Assembly: GCA_937892115.1 (NCBI GenBank)
Contig: CALAUI010000008.1
Span: 1-5,453, forward strand
Reading direction: 5' to 3'
Length of the DNA: 5,453 nucleotides
Source: an uncultured Clostridia bacterium
Lineage (GTDB): Bacteria; Bacillota; Clostridia; Oscillospirales; Acutalibacteraceae
Below, in pieces: positions 1 to 5,412 of the stretch (the stretch's first letter is position 1; each line of letters begins with the position of its first letter). The notes under the pieces are model-generated. The model had not been told where the DNA came from, ran no database searches, and saw only the letters and a list, made by a program, of their open reading frames with translations. The position numbers were made by a program, and so were the translations under genes.

Positions 1-863
1 TGGCGTTAAATAAAAAGGCTCCGGCTAAACATAAAGCCGAAGACGAATATCTGTTAACAACTAGACTTTACTGTGCAAAATGTAAATGTTTTATGGTTGG
101 CGAAAGTGGTACAAGTCACACCGGTTATGTTCACAGATACTATAAATGTGTCAGCGTAAAAGAACACCGTGGATGTAATAAAAAGACCGTAAAAAAGGAT
201 TGGATAGAGAATTTAGTCCTTGAACAGATACAAAAAATCATTCTTGATGATGATCTGATTGAACGCCTTGCCGATATGGCTTTAGAAAAATTAGGTTCTG
301 AAAACAAGGTTTTACCGATACTTCAAAAACGGTATTCAGAGACTGAAAAAGCTATAAATAATATGCTGAACGCAATAGAGCAAGGCATAATTACACCGTC
401 AACAAAACAAAGACTTGAAGAGCTTGAACAGCAAAAAGGCGAACTTTCGGTTCAGATAATGAAAGAAGAAATGTCAAAACCGGTTCTTACAAGAGAACAG
501 ATACTGTTTTGGTTCCACAGATTGAGAAAGCTTAACATAGAGAAACTTGAACATCGCCGCAAGCTGATTGATACATTTATCAACGCAATTTATCTTGACG
601 ATGACAAAATGGTAATCACTTTTAATTTCAAAGACGGTTCAAAAACAATAACCTTTGCCGAAATTGAAGAGGCAGTGAAAGGTTCGGATTTCACCGATTT
701 CGGTGCACCAGATTCCGAAGCTCTTTTCAGAGCTTCGGATTTTTTGCCGGAAAGTATTGACTTGAGCTTTGACATCCTATATAATACTTTTGCAATCCCA
801 AAAAGAGGTGGAGTCTGTCATAGAACCGTCGGTTCTATTTGGAGGGATTGTATTTCTGCATAA
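1..863 (+). CDS. Large serine recombinase, C-terminal part (5' end outside window)
   Basis: The frame is open from position 3 to the TAA at 861-863, giving 286 residues. The ATG at 93 is internal, because homology-like sequence continues upstream of it. Numbered from position 3, Cys24, Cys27, Cys49 and Cys58 form the zinc ribbon of large serine recombinases (LYCAKC, then YYKC and GCNKK, followed by KKDWIE). Residues ~100-180 are charged and helical (ETEKAINNMLNAIE, QRLEELEQQKGEL), the coiled coil that mediates synapsis in this family. A beta-rich segment follows (DDDKMVITFNFKDG), then the familiar end motif GSDFTDFGAP. The catalytic-serine and DNA-binding recombinase domains are expected upstream of the window. 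The family catalyses site-specific integration and excision of phages and integrative elements (TnpX/SpoIVCA type), and the gene usually sits at one end of the element. The last ~50 codons after FGAP do not look like family sequence and overlap a terminator hairpin and a promoter, so they may be appended junction DNA. Family call firm; exact functional 3' end uncertain. Confidence 0.9.
   Translation, partial: ALNKKAPAKHKAEDEYLLTTRLYCAKCKCFMVGESGTSHTGYVHRYYKCVSVKEHRGCNKKTVKKDWIENLVLEQIQKIILDDDLIERLADMALEKLGSENKVLPILQKRYSETEKAINNMLNAIEQGIITPSTKQRLEELEQQKGELSVQIMKEEMSKPVLTREQILFWFHRLRKLNIEKLEHRRKLIDTFINAIYLDDDKMVITFNFKDGSKTITFAEIEEAVKGSDFTDFGAPDSEALFRASDFLPESIDLSFDILYNTFAIPKRGGVCHRTVGSIWRDCISA
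714..745 (+). terminator. Terminator-like hairpin inside the recombinase frame
   Basis: Arms 714-724 (TCCGAAGCTCT) and 729-739 (AGAGCTTCGGA) are perfectly complementary over 11 bp around the loop TTTC, and six T follow at 740-745. This is a textbook Rho-independent terminator for plus-strand transcription, yet it lies ~120 bases before the recombinase stop codon. Either it ends recombinase transcription early, or it was the terminator of a host gene once located to the left and now sits inside a frame that reads through it. Confidence 0.75.
757..785 (+). promoter_or_regulatory. Near-consensus sigma-A promoter for leader RNA and permease
   Basis: The -35 is TTGACT (757-762, 5 of 6 consensus bases), the spacer is exactly 17 bp, and the -10 is TATAAT (780-785, 6 of 6). 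It begins 12 bases after the T tract of the preceding terminator and lies within the last 36 codons of the recombinase frame. Transcription would start at about 791-793, exactly at the 5' arm of the structured RNA that follows. The only gene downstream on this strand before the next promoter is the permease at 969. Confidence 0.75.
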
Positions 864-908
864 ATATTGTATGAAATCAGACAGGATCCGTAAGGGTTCT
901 GTTTTTTT
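791..908 (+). promoter_or_regulatory. Candidate cis-regulatory leader RNA (riboswitch/attenuator) upstream of the permease
   Basis: The predicted ~118-nt RNA has an outer helix P1 pairing 791-799 (TGCAATCCC) with 844-852 (GGGATTGTA), 9 bp with one G-U. Inside it lies hairpin P2, 820-827 (ATAGAACC) with 831-838 (GGTTCTAT), 8 perfect bp. A purine-rich 20-nt strand (800-819) joins P1 to P2, with only five bases (839-843) on the other side: an asymmetric internal loop of aptamer type. A linker leads to the terminator at 881-908. The P2 5' arm 820-827 can instead pair with the terminator 3' arm 895-902 (8 bp, one G-U), and 814-819 with the terminator 5' arm 880-885 (6 bp, one G-U). Such mutually exclusive pairings are what a transcription-attenuation switch needs. 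I do not recognise the aptamer class. The alternative is an independent small RNA that ends at 908. All pairing was done by eye, without energy calculation. Confidence 0.5.
881..908 (+). terminator. Intrinsic terminator in the permease leader
   Basis: Arms 881-889 (ACAGGATCC) and 894-902 (GGGTTCTGT) pair over 9 bp with two G-U pairs around the loop GTAA, followed by a seven-T tract (902-908). It lies after the recombinase stop codon (863) and 60 bases before the permease ATG (969). It can end readthrough from the recombinase. Because a strong promoter starts only ~90 bases upstream, it would also end most permease transcripts unless its formation is regulated. Confidence 0.8.
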
Positions 909-968
909 GACCTCCATCCCGATTGAGTAATCGTAAAACCATAAATACTCAACAGGAGCTGATCAACA

Positions 969-2315
969 ATGGAAAAAATTACTTTAATTGCCTTGATTCT
1001 TTTTGCGGTGACCTACGTGCTTATGATGGTGTTCCAGAAGATACGCCCTCATATTGCAGTTACAAGTGCCCTTGTCTTTATTGCAATGGGCATTGTTCAG
1101 ACGGTCGCTCCGGGAACCTTCGGCAATTTTTCTTTTACACCTCTTGAGGCGTTAAAAGAAGTTGACTGGAACGTAATCATGATGATTGCGGGTACAATGG
1201 GTACTGTGTATCTCTTTATTGAATCAAAAATGCCGCAGCTTATGAGTGATTTGCTTATTTCCCGTATGCCTTCTGTCAAATGGGTCGTGGTGTCATTATC
1301 TCTTTTTGCCGGTATAGTTTCCGCTTTTGTAGATAACGTAGCTACGGTACTGATGATTGCACCCGTTGCACTTGCATTTTGCAAGCGGCTCGACATTTCT
1401 CCCGTGCCGTCAATCATATGCATTGCAGTTTCTTCAAATTTGCAGGGCGCGGCAACGCTTGTAGGCGATACTACTTCAATATTACTTGCCAAGGCGGCAA
1501 GCCTTGATTTTTCCGATTTCTTCGTTGATGACGGAAAACCGGGTATGTTCTGGGTTGTTGAGGCAGGGGCTGTGGTAAGTGCCTTCATTATCTTCTTTAT
1601 GTTCAGAAAAGACAATCAGCGTATTGATTTTTCAGGTAGGACAAAGGTTGACGACTCTTTTCCCACTTTTCTTCTTGCGGGAACTGTTATCTGCCTTATC
1701 GCCGTTTCGTTTATCCCTTACAAGGATTCGGCTGCCGAGGGTGCATTTTATAAGCCGGATGTAATCAACGGTATAATCTGTATTCTGTTCTTCCTGATAG
1801 GCATTATCAGGGAACTGTTTTTCAAAAAGAATAAGGAAAAGGTCATCAATTCGTTCAAAGAAATCGATTTATATACCATAGTTCTTCTTATGGGTCTTTT
1901 CGTTGTCATCGGAGGAGTAAAAAATGCGGGTGTGGTTGACTATATAGGTAATAGAATCGCTTCAATAGGAAACGGTTCGGCATTTGCCGTTTATACTCTG
2001 ATAGTTTGGATGAGTGTGATTCTTTCCGCCTTTATTGACAATATTCCTTATACCGCCACTATGCTTGCTCTTGTTCCCGTTATTGCTCAGGGTGCAGGCA
2101 TAGAGCCGAAGCTTCTTTACTACGGTCTTCTCTGCGGAGCAACTCTCGGCGGAAACCTTACACCTATCGGAGCAAGTGCCAATATCGCCGGTATAGGTAT
2201 TCTCCGGAAGGAAGGGTACACGGTTAAATCCACTACGTTTATGAAATACGGTGTTCCGTTCACTCTCTCGGCGGTTGTAACGGGTTATCTTCTGATCTGG
2301 TTTATTTGGAAATAA
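969..2315 (+). CDS. ArsB/NhaD-type (ion transporter superfamily, SLC13-like) permease
   Basis: A 448-residue polytopic membrane protein with about 10-12 hydrophobic segments. The start is set by AGGAG (954-958), 10 bases before ATG 969. The two halves each carry the diagnostic pair of this superfamily. In the first half these are FVDNVATVLMIAP (Asp122-Asn123) and SNLQGAATLVGDTTS (156-170). In the second they are FIDNIPYTATMLALVP (Asp357-Asn358) and GGNLTPIGASAN (394-405). The halves are separated by a hydrophilic loop (FFKKNKEK). This is the internal duplication with re-entrant hairpins typical of CitMHS/ArsB/NhaD/SLC13 carriers, and the length fits. Family members move arsenite, citrate, dicarboxylates, sulfate or sodium against protons. 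Nothing in the sequence fixes the substrate, and no arsR or arsenic genes are nearby. Expression probably depends on the promoter at 757-785 and the leader RNA with its terminator. No convincing terminator follows the stop codon. Fold family firm; substrate unknown. Confidence 0.88.
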   Translation: MEKITLIALILFAVTYVLMMVFQKIRPHIAVTSALVFIAMGIVQTVAPGTFGNFSFTPLEALKEVDWNVIMMIAGTMGTVYLFIESKMPQLMSDLLISRMPSVKWVVVSLSLFAGIVSAFVDNVATVLMIAPVALAFCKRLDISPVPSIICIAVSSNLQGAATLVGDTTSILLAKAASLDFSDFFVDDGKPGMFWVVEAGAVVSAFIIFFMFRKDNQRIDFSGRTKVDDSFPTFLLAGTVICLIAVSFIPYKDSAAEGAFYKPDVINGIICILFFLIGIIRELFFKKNKEKVINSFKEIDLYTIVLLMGLFVVIGGVKNAGVVDYIGNRIASIGNGSAFAVYTLIVWMSVILSAFIDNIPYTATMLALVPVIAQGAGIEPKLLYYGLLCGATLGGNLTPIGASANIAGIGILRKEGYTVKSTTFMKYGVPFTLSAVVTGYLLIWFIWK

Positions 2316-2383
2316 TACATTTGTCGTTTCACGGACGACCCTGTACGCTTCGTGACGTGTTATTCTTTATGTGCAGTGATTAC

Positions 2384-2412
2384 TTGCGGAAATTTTCACT
2401 TTACAGTATGAT
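2384..2412 (+). promoter_or_regulatory. Promoter of the HD-domain gene
   Basis: The -35 is TTGCGG (2384-2389), the spacer is 17 bp and the -10 is TATGAT (2407-2412, 5 of 6). Transcription would start at about 2418-2420, leaving a very short leader that holds little more than the ribosome binding site AAGGGGAG (2421-2428). The -35 is weak (only the TTG matches), so activation or readthrough from the permease may contribute. The remainder of the 120-base gap after the permease holds only weak 5-bp hairpins, for example 2323-2327 with 2335-2339. Confidence 0.5.
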
Positions 2413-2422
2413 TACAGTGAAA
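2394..2422. repeat. Inverted repeat over the -10 (possible operator)
   Basis: TTTCACT (2394-2400) and AGTGAAA (2416-2422) are perfect 7-bp inverted arms with a 15-base centre that contains the -10 hexamer. The centre-to-centre distance of 22 bases is about two helical turns, which would suit a dimeric repressor at the promoter of the HD-domain gene. It could also be chance in AT-rich sequence. No regulator gene is adjacent. Confidence 0.35.
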
Positions 2423-2435
2423 GGGGAGCATTATT

Positions 2436-3005
2436 ATGAATTCGGATTTAATCAACAAAGCAATAGTGTTTGCCACAGAGGCCCATAAGACACAGAAACG
2501 CAAGGGAACCGAAATACCTTACATTGTTCATCCTCTTGAAACCGGAGTTATTGCCGCCGCAATGACGGATGATGACCGGGTAGTGGCGGCGGCTTTTCTG
2601 CATGACACCATTGAGGACACCGGCACGGATAAGGAAACACTTACGGAGCTTTTCGGCGAAAGAGTTGCTTATCTCGTAGCTAACGAAAGCGAAAATAAGA
2701 GGGAGGGTACTCCCGAGGGAGAAACCTGGAAAATCCGCAAGCAGGAAACGATTGACCACCTTAAATGTTGTACCGATAACGATATTAAAATCATCGCTCT
2801 TTCCGATAAGCTTGCCAACCTCAGGGCAATAAGCAGGGATTATGCCGAACTGGGAGAAAAATTCTGGTCAAGATTCAATCAGAGCAATCCCTCCGAGCTG
2901 AAATGGTACTATGCAAGCTTTCTTGATACCTGCAGATGCCTTGAAAACAAACAGCCGTATAAGGAATATGCGGAGCTTATTGAAAAGGTTTTCGGAAAAT
3001 TCTGA
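2436..3005 (+). CDS. Small HD-domain protein, probable small alarmone (ppGpp) hydrolase
   Basis: 189 residues, the whole length being one HD domain of the RelA/SpoT-hydrolase (MESH1-like) type. The start ATG lies 7 bases after AAGGGGAG. Visible motifs: AHKTQKRKG (His17, Arg22, Lys23), PYIVHPLE (His32), FLHDTIEDT (His56-Asp57, Glu60-Asp61) and ALSDKLANL (Asp124, Asn128). His32, His56, Asp57 and Asp124 fit the four metal ligands of the family. Glu60-Asp61 fit the catalytic ED pair, and Arg22-Lys23 the nucleotide-binding RK of SpoT/MESH1. There is no synthetase, TGS or ACT domain, so it would be hydrolase-only: removal of the 3' pyrophosphate from (p)ppGpp, usually with Mn2+, in the cytoplasm. 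The C-terminal third (W-S-R-F, KWYYASF) is helical without a known motif. Related HD proteins can act on other nucleotides, so the substrate remains an inference. It has its own promoter and ends at a strong shared terminator. Confidence 0.85.
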   Translation: MNSDLINKAIVFATEAHKTQKRKGTEIPYIVHPLETGVIAAAMTDDDRVVAAAFLHDTIEDTGTDKETLTELFGERVAYLVANESENKREGTPEGETWKIRKQETIDHLKCCTDNDIKIIALSDKLANLRAISRDYAELGEKFWSRFNQSNPSELKWYYASFLDTCRCLENKQPYKEYAELIEKVFGKF

Positions 3006-3013
3006 TAATATAA

Positions 3014-3056
3014 CAAAAACGAGGCAGGAAAATAATTCCTTGCCTCGTTCATTTTT
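3014..3056. terminator. Bidirectional terminator between convergent genes
   Basis: Arms 3018-3026 (AACGAGGCA) and 3041-3049 (TGCCTCGTT) pair perfectly. After one bulged T (3040) they continue as GGAA (3027-3030) with TTCC (3036-3039) around a five-base loop. Five T (3052-3056) follow on the plus strand and a run of A (3014-3019) precedes, giving a T tract on the minus strand. It ends the HD gene (stop 3005) on one side and the metallo-hydrolase gene, whose stop codon overlaps the plus-strand T tract, on the other. Confidence 0.88.
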
Positions 3057-4437
3057 ACTGACCCATAAGGGTGGGATATGAGGGATATTCCGTTCCCGCG
3101 ACGGGTATTCTGTCCTTTGCTTCGGGAATCGTGTTATACGGCATTGCAATCGTCCATGTGCCGTAGCAGGTGATGAACATCTGTCTGAAATCCTTGTTCT
3201 CAACAAGCAGTAAATTCTGATTCTTTGACAGCATTCTCGTGACTGCTCCATCCCAGACCGGCATAAATGCATACTTGGGATTAACGCGTGAATAGAACGG
3301 TTTTGTACCGTTAAGTCCGTGATGAGCAAGCTGCAGGAAATCTGCCTTAAGCGCTTCGTTATACTCCCACAGTACAAGGTCTGTTGCGTTGAAAGCAATG
3401 TCACCCGTCCACAGGATTGTCTGCCCTTCAACGGTCATCTTCATCAGCAGTGAATCTTCATTCATGCCGCCGTTGAGGATTGTGAGAGGATAGAGGTCGT
3501 CGTATGCGTAAAGCACTTCAAAGGAAGCGTTCCTTACCTGAAAACGGTTGCCGGAATGGAGCTTTACAACGGGTACTTCGCTGTAATACTCGGTCAGATT
3601 CTTTCTGAACTGGGTGAATCTGTAAATGGAATCGTCCAGCATATATGTTGAATCTGATTTTTTAATTTCTTCATCCTTCGGGAAGTTGAAATAAATATTT
3701 TCAATTTCAACGTCGTCGTGATGGTCGATGGAGAAACAGCCGAAAACACCGATGTGGTCACCGTGACAGTGAGTGAAAATCCAGGCGGCAATTACGGGCT
3801 TTTCGGTGCCCTCCGGCTTCTGGGCATTGAGAATACCCATCAGCTTATCCGAGTCAACGTGGTCGGCATCGCCCATTCCTCCGTCAATGATACAGAATGA
3901 GCCGTCCTTAAGACGGATGATGAATCCCATTCCTTCATTTGCAACTGAGGTTTCGCCTTTCATTCCGGTTATAAGTGTTTCGTATTCACCTTCGGTATTG
4001 TCTTCAAGAGGGTAAAGTCCGCCGAGGGGCTCTGCAATAATTCTCAGCGTCTTTGTGTTTGCAAACCGCGAAACATAGACACCGGTTTCATCTTTGATGA
4101 GAGTGGCAAATTTGTTGTTTTCTATTTCGTTTTTGTCATAAACCCTAAATCCGTCCGATGTCAGAGCATCAATGTAAGCGGTGAAATCCGCTTCATCTGT
4201 TTCCTCATATCTGCCGATAACGGTTTTATCCGAGCTTTCATATATGCCCAGAAGCTTGCCTGCCGAAAATTCGGGCAGATTGTATTCTTCAAAAAGAGCA
4301 TCCTTTTCCAATGATTGAGCTCCGCCTTCGGGAGGGGCGTAATCCTTTACGGGATAAAGCTCGATTCCGAATATTCCTGCGAAAAAGGTAATTACGGTAA
4401 GATATGCTGCAAGTATTTTCTGAAATATAACGGGCAT
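3055..4437 (-). CDS. Membrane-anchored MBL-fold metallo-hydrolase
   Basis: 460 residues, read right to left. The start ATG (4437-4435) is preceded by AAGGAG (4450-4445) at 7 bases. Residues ~8-28 form one hydrophobic segment after a lone Lys, an uncleaved signal anchor or signal peptide. There is no lipobox cysteine. Residues ~40-135 form a separate region without a recognisable motif. The catalytic domain starts near 150: FCIIDGGMGD (181-190), then FTHCHGDHIG with His223, His225, Asp227 and His228 (the HxHxDH metal motif). NEDSLLMKM (326-334), WTGD (Asp346) and LQLAHHG (His372/373) follow. The order NxxSLxxKx, TGD, HHG is that of ComEC/Rec2-type MBL domains and related hydrolases, but no ComEC membrane channel is present. 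The protein is likely exported or displayed at the outer face, acting on a phosphoester or similar bond. The substrate cannot be told. It is transcribed alone from the promoter at 4475-4503. Confidence 0.85.
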   Translation of the reverse strand: MPVIFQKILAAYLTVITFFAGIFGIELYPVKDYAPPEGGAQSLEKDALFEEYNLPEFSAGKLLGIYESSDKTVIGRYEETDEADFTAYIDALTSDGFRVYDKNEIENNKFATLIKDETGVYVSRFANTKTLRIIAEPLGGLYPLEDNTEGEYETLITGMKGETSVANEGMGFIIRLKDGSFCIIDGGMGDADHVDSDKLMGILNAQKPEGTEKPVIAAWIFTHCHGDHIGVFGCFSIDHHDDVEIENIYFNFPKDEEIKKSDSTYMLDDSIYRFTQFRKNLTEYYSEVPVVKLHSGNRFQVRNASFEVLYAYDDLYPLTILNGGMNEDSLLMKMTVEGQTILWTGDIAFNATDLVLWEYNEALKADFLQLAHHGLNGTKPFYSRVNPKYAFMPVWDGAVTRMLSKNQNLLLVENKDFRQMFITCYGTWTIAMPYNTIPEAKDRIPVAGTEYPSYPTLMGQ

Positions 4438-4474
4438 GATGAGACTCCTTTCAAACGGTAATTTATTTGATTTG

Positions 4475-4503
4475 ATTATATCACCGTACTATACGGTATT
4501 CAA
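4475..4503 (-). promoter_or_regulatory. Promoter of the metallo-hydrolase gene
   Basis: On the minus strand the -35 is TTGAAT (4503-4498, 4 of 6), the spacer is exactly 17 bp and the -10 is TATAAT (4480-4475, 6 of 6). Transcription would begin near 4468, about 30 bases before the ATG and just ahead of the ribosome binding site. It separates this gene from the acetyltransferase gene, which ends at its own terminator. Confidence 0.75.
4483..4497. repeat. Palindrome filling the promoter spacer (candidate operator)
   Basis: ACCGTA (4483-4488) and TACGGT (4492-4497) are perfect inverted arms around CTA. They occupy almost the whole space between -10 and -35 of the metallo-hydrolase promoter, a classical position for a repressor site. 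Related half-sites recur nearby: ACGGTA at 4455-4460, ACCGT at 4503-4507, TACGGA at 4533-4538 and TACCGA at 4542-4547. Confidence 0.5.
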
Positions 4504-4546
4504 CCGTCACATAGATAACTTTGAGTATAAATTACGGATTATACCG

Positions 4547-4575
4547 AAAAAACACCCGCCCGGCAAGTGCTTTTT
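4547..4575 (-). terminator. Terminator of the acetyltransferase gene
   Basis: Read on the minus strand, CACTTGC (4569-4563) pairs with GCGGGTG (4559-4553) around a CGG loop, 7 bp with two U-G pairs, and six T follow (4552-4547). It lies 14 bases past the acetyltransferase stop codon. Five T on the other flank (4571-4575) could let it work on the plus strand as well. Confidence 0.75.
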
Positions 4576-4588
4576 GTATCTGTATATC

Positions 4589-5236
4589 TCACAAAACAAA
4601 TGATTTTATTTCCTTTTCCAGCAGACGGTAAACGTTGGCAATCAGATATCCGTCGGCTATCGCGTGGTTCATACGAACGGTTACCGGCATAACGAGTCTG
4701 CCGTTTTCTTCTCTGTATTTTCCCCAGTTGATTATGGGTGCGAAAAACAGGTATCCGTCGGGCAGTTCAATATTCAGCGAATCATACGAGAGCCACGATA
4801 TAAACGAAGCGTCAAACCAGTTGGGATGGTTTTCCGTATCCAGCAAATAATCTCTTGTCTTCTTTGCTTCTTCAACGTCACGCAAAGCGGCAGTATAGAA
4901 TTTTTTATAATCTTTATAATATTCCGAATATACCGGGGTGCAGGTCTCCGTATCTTCATGAAAAATATACTGTGTGGGATTTATTACATCGTAACAGATG
5001 AGCTCATCCTTTTGCCAGATATATCCCATTCTGTAATCTTCACGCGAATTCAAAACCTTTGACAGAATATAAAGGAAATTGATATAAAATTTAGTTTCCG
5101 TCTTCTTTGAATATTCGACCAGGTCCGTAACGTCGATTCTTGCCGTCATGGAGGTTGAACATTTGCAGTCTTCCGAAAAGTGGCGGTATACACCCTTACG
5201 ATAGTATTTTTCTTTATCAATGATTTTATAGTTCAT
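4589..5236 (-). CDS. Chloramphenicol-acetyltransferase (CAT) family protein
   Basis: 215 residues, the usual length of type A CAT subunits (about 205-220), aligned end to end with them. The start ATG (5236-5234) follows AGAGGA (5250-5245) at 8 bases. Family landmarks: Y-R-K-G-V-Y-R-H-F near the N-terminus, CKCSTSMTARIDVTDL (23-38), KFYINFLYILSKVLNS, YIFHEDTETCTPVY (90-103), FISWLSYDSLNIE (Ser150 at the position of CAT Ser148), PIINWGKYREENGRLVMPVTV, and the active-site segment NHAIADGY (His191, Asp195). Known CATs are cytoplasmic trimers that transfer acetyl from acetyl-CoA to the 3-hydroxyl of chloramphenicol, with the second His of HHxxxDG as catalytic base. Here that His is kept, but the first His is Asn190 and the usual Cys is Ala194. 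Such chromosomal CAT-like proteins may have another acceptor, so resistance should not be assumed. No clear promoter is visible. It ends in its own terminator. Confidence 0.88.
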   Translation of the reverse strand: MNYKIIDKEKYYRKGVYRHFSEDCKCSTSMTARIDVTDLVEYSKKTETKFYINFLYILSKVLNSREDYRMGYIWQKDELICYDVINPTQYIFHEDTETCTPVYSEYYKDYKKFYTAALRDVEEAKKTRDYLLDTENHPNWFDASFISWLSYDSLNIELPDGYLFFAPIINWGKYREENGRLVMPVTVRMNHAIADGYLIANVYRLLEKEIKSFVL

Positions 5237-5305
5237 CTTTATTATCCTCTGTGAGTAAATAAATATTTTGCATCATCCGAGCGGAATGGTTGCTTCATAA
5301 TACTC

Positions 5306-5343
5306 AAAAAACCGTCTTTTGCCTAAAGACAAAAAACGGTTTT
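5306..5343. terminator. Terminator-like hairpin before the acetyltransferase gene
   Basis: AAAACCGT (5308-5315) pairs with ACGGTTTT (5336-5343), and a second helix GTCTTT (5314-5319) with AAAGAC (5325-5330) can form within it or instead of it, since they share two bases. On the minus strand the inner hairpin is followed by GG and six T (5311-5306), a good terminator for a gene to the right. Lying 70 bases before the acetyltransferase start, it could alternatively be a leader attenuator of that gene. Confidence 0.6.
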
Positions 5344-5383
5344 GTTGTATAAGTGCGACCAAAAGGTACGTGCGTCTGCCTGC

Positions 5384-5405
5384 TCGACAAACCGGGATTT
5401 GTCGA
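5384..5405. repeat. Perfect 8-bp inverted repeat
   Basis: TCGACAAA (5384-5391) and TTTGTCGA (5398-5405) are perfect inverted arms around CCGGGA. No T tract follows directly on either strand, so it is not a standard terminator. It may be an RNA 3' stem-loop of the gene ending at 5413, or a protein-binding site. Confidence 0.5.
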
Positions 5406-5412
5406 ATTACAT

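Noticed and set aside
800..840. Similarity of AAGAGGTGGAG to the start of S-box (SAM) or T-box leader motifs
   Set aside because: The further conserved elements of those classes (such as GCAACC or the T-box sequence) are absent, and the helix order differs.
871..930. Possible 19-residue leader peptide (ATG 871, TAA 928-930) across the leader terminator
   Set aside because: There is no ribosome binding site at proper distance (GGAGGG at 841-846 is too far) and no run of regulatory codons.
907..933. TTGACC at 907-912 as a -35 for the permease
   Set aside because: No acceptable -10 lies 16-18 bases downstream (best is TAATCG at 15), and it overlaps the terminator T tract; the promoter at 757-785 is far better.
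923..1147. Plus-strand frame of 74 codons overlapping the permease start
   Set aside because: It overlaps the well-supported permease in another frame, has no ribosome binding site of its own and an unconvincing Cys-rich composition.
3718..4015. Plus-strand frames opposite the metallo-hydrolase gene
   Set aside because: They are antisense shadows of a gene with intact catalytic motifs, without ribosome binding sites.
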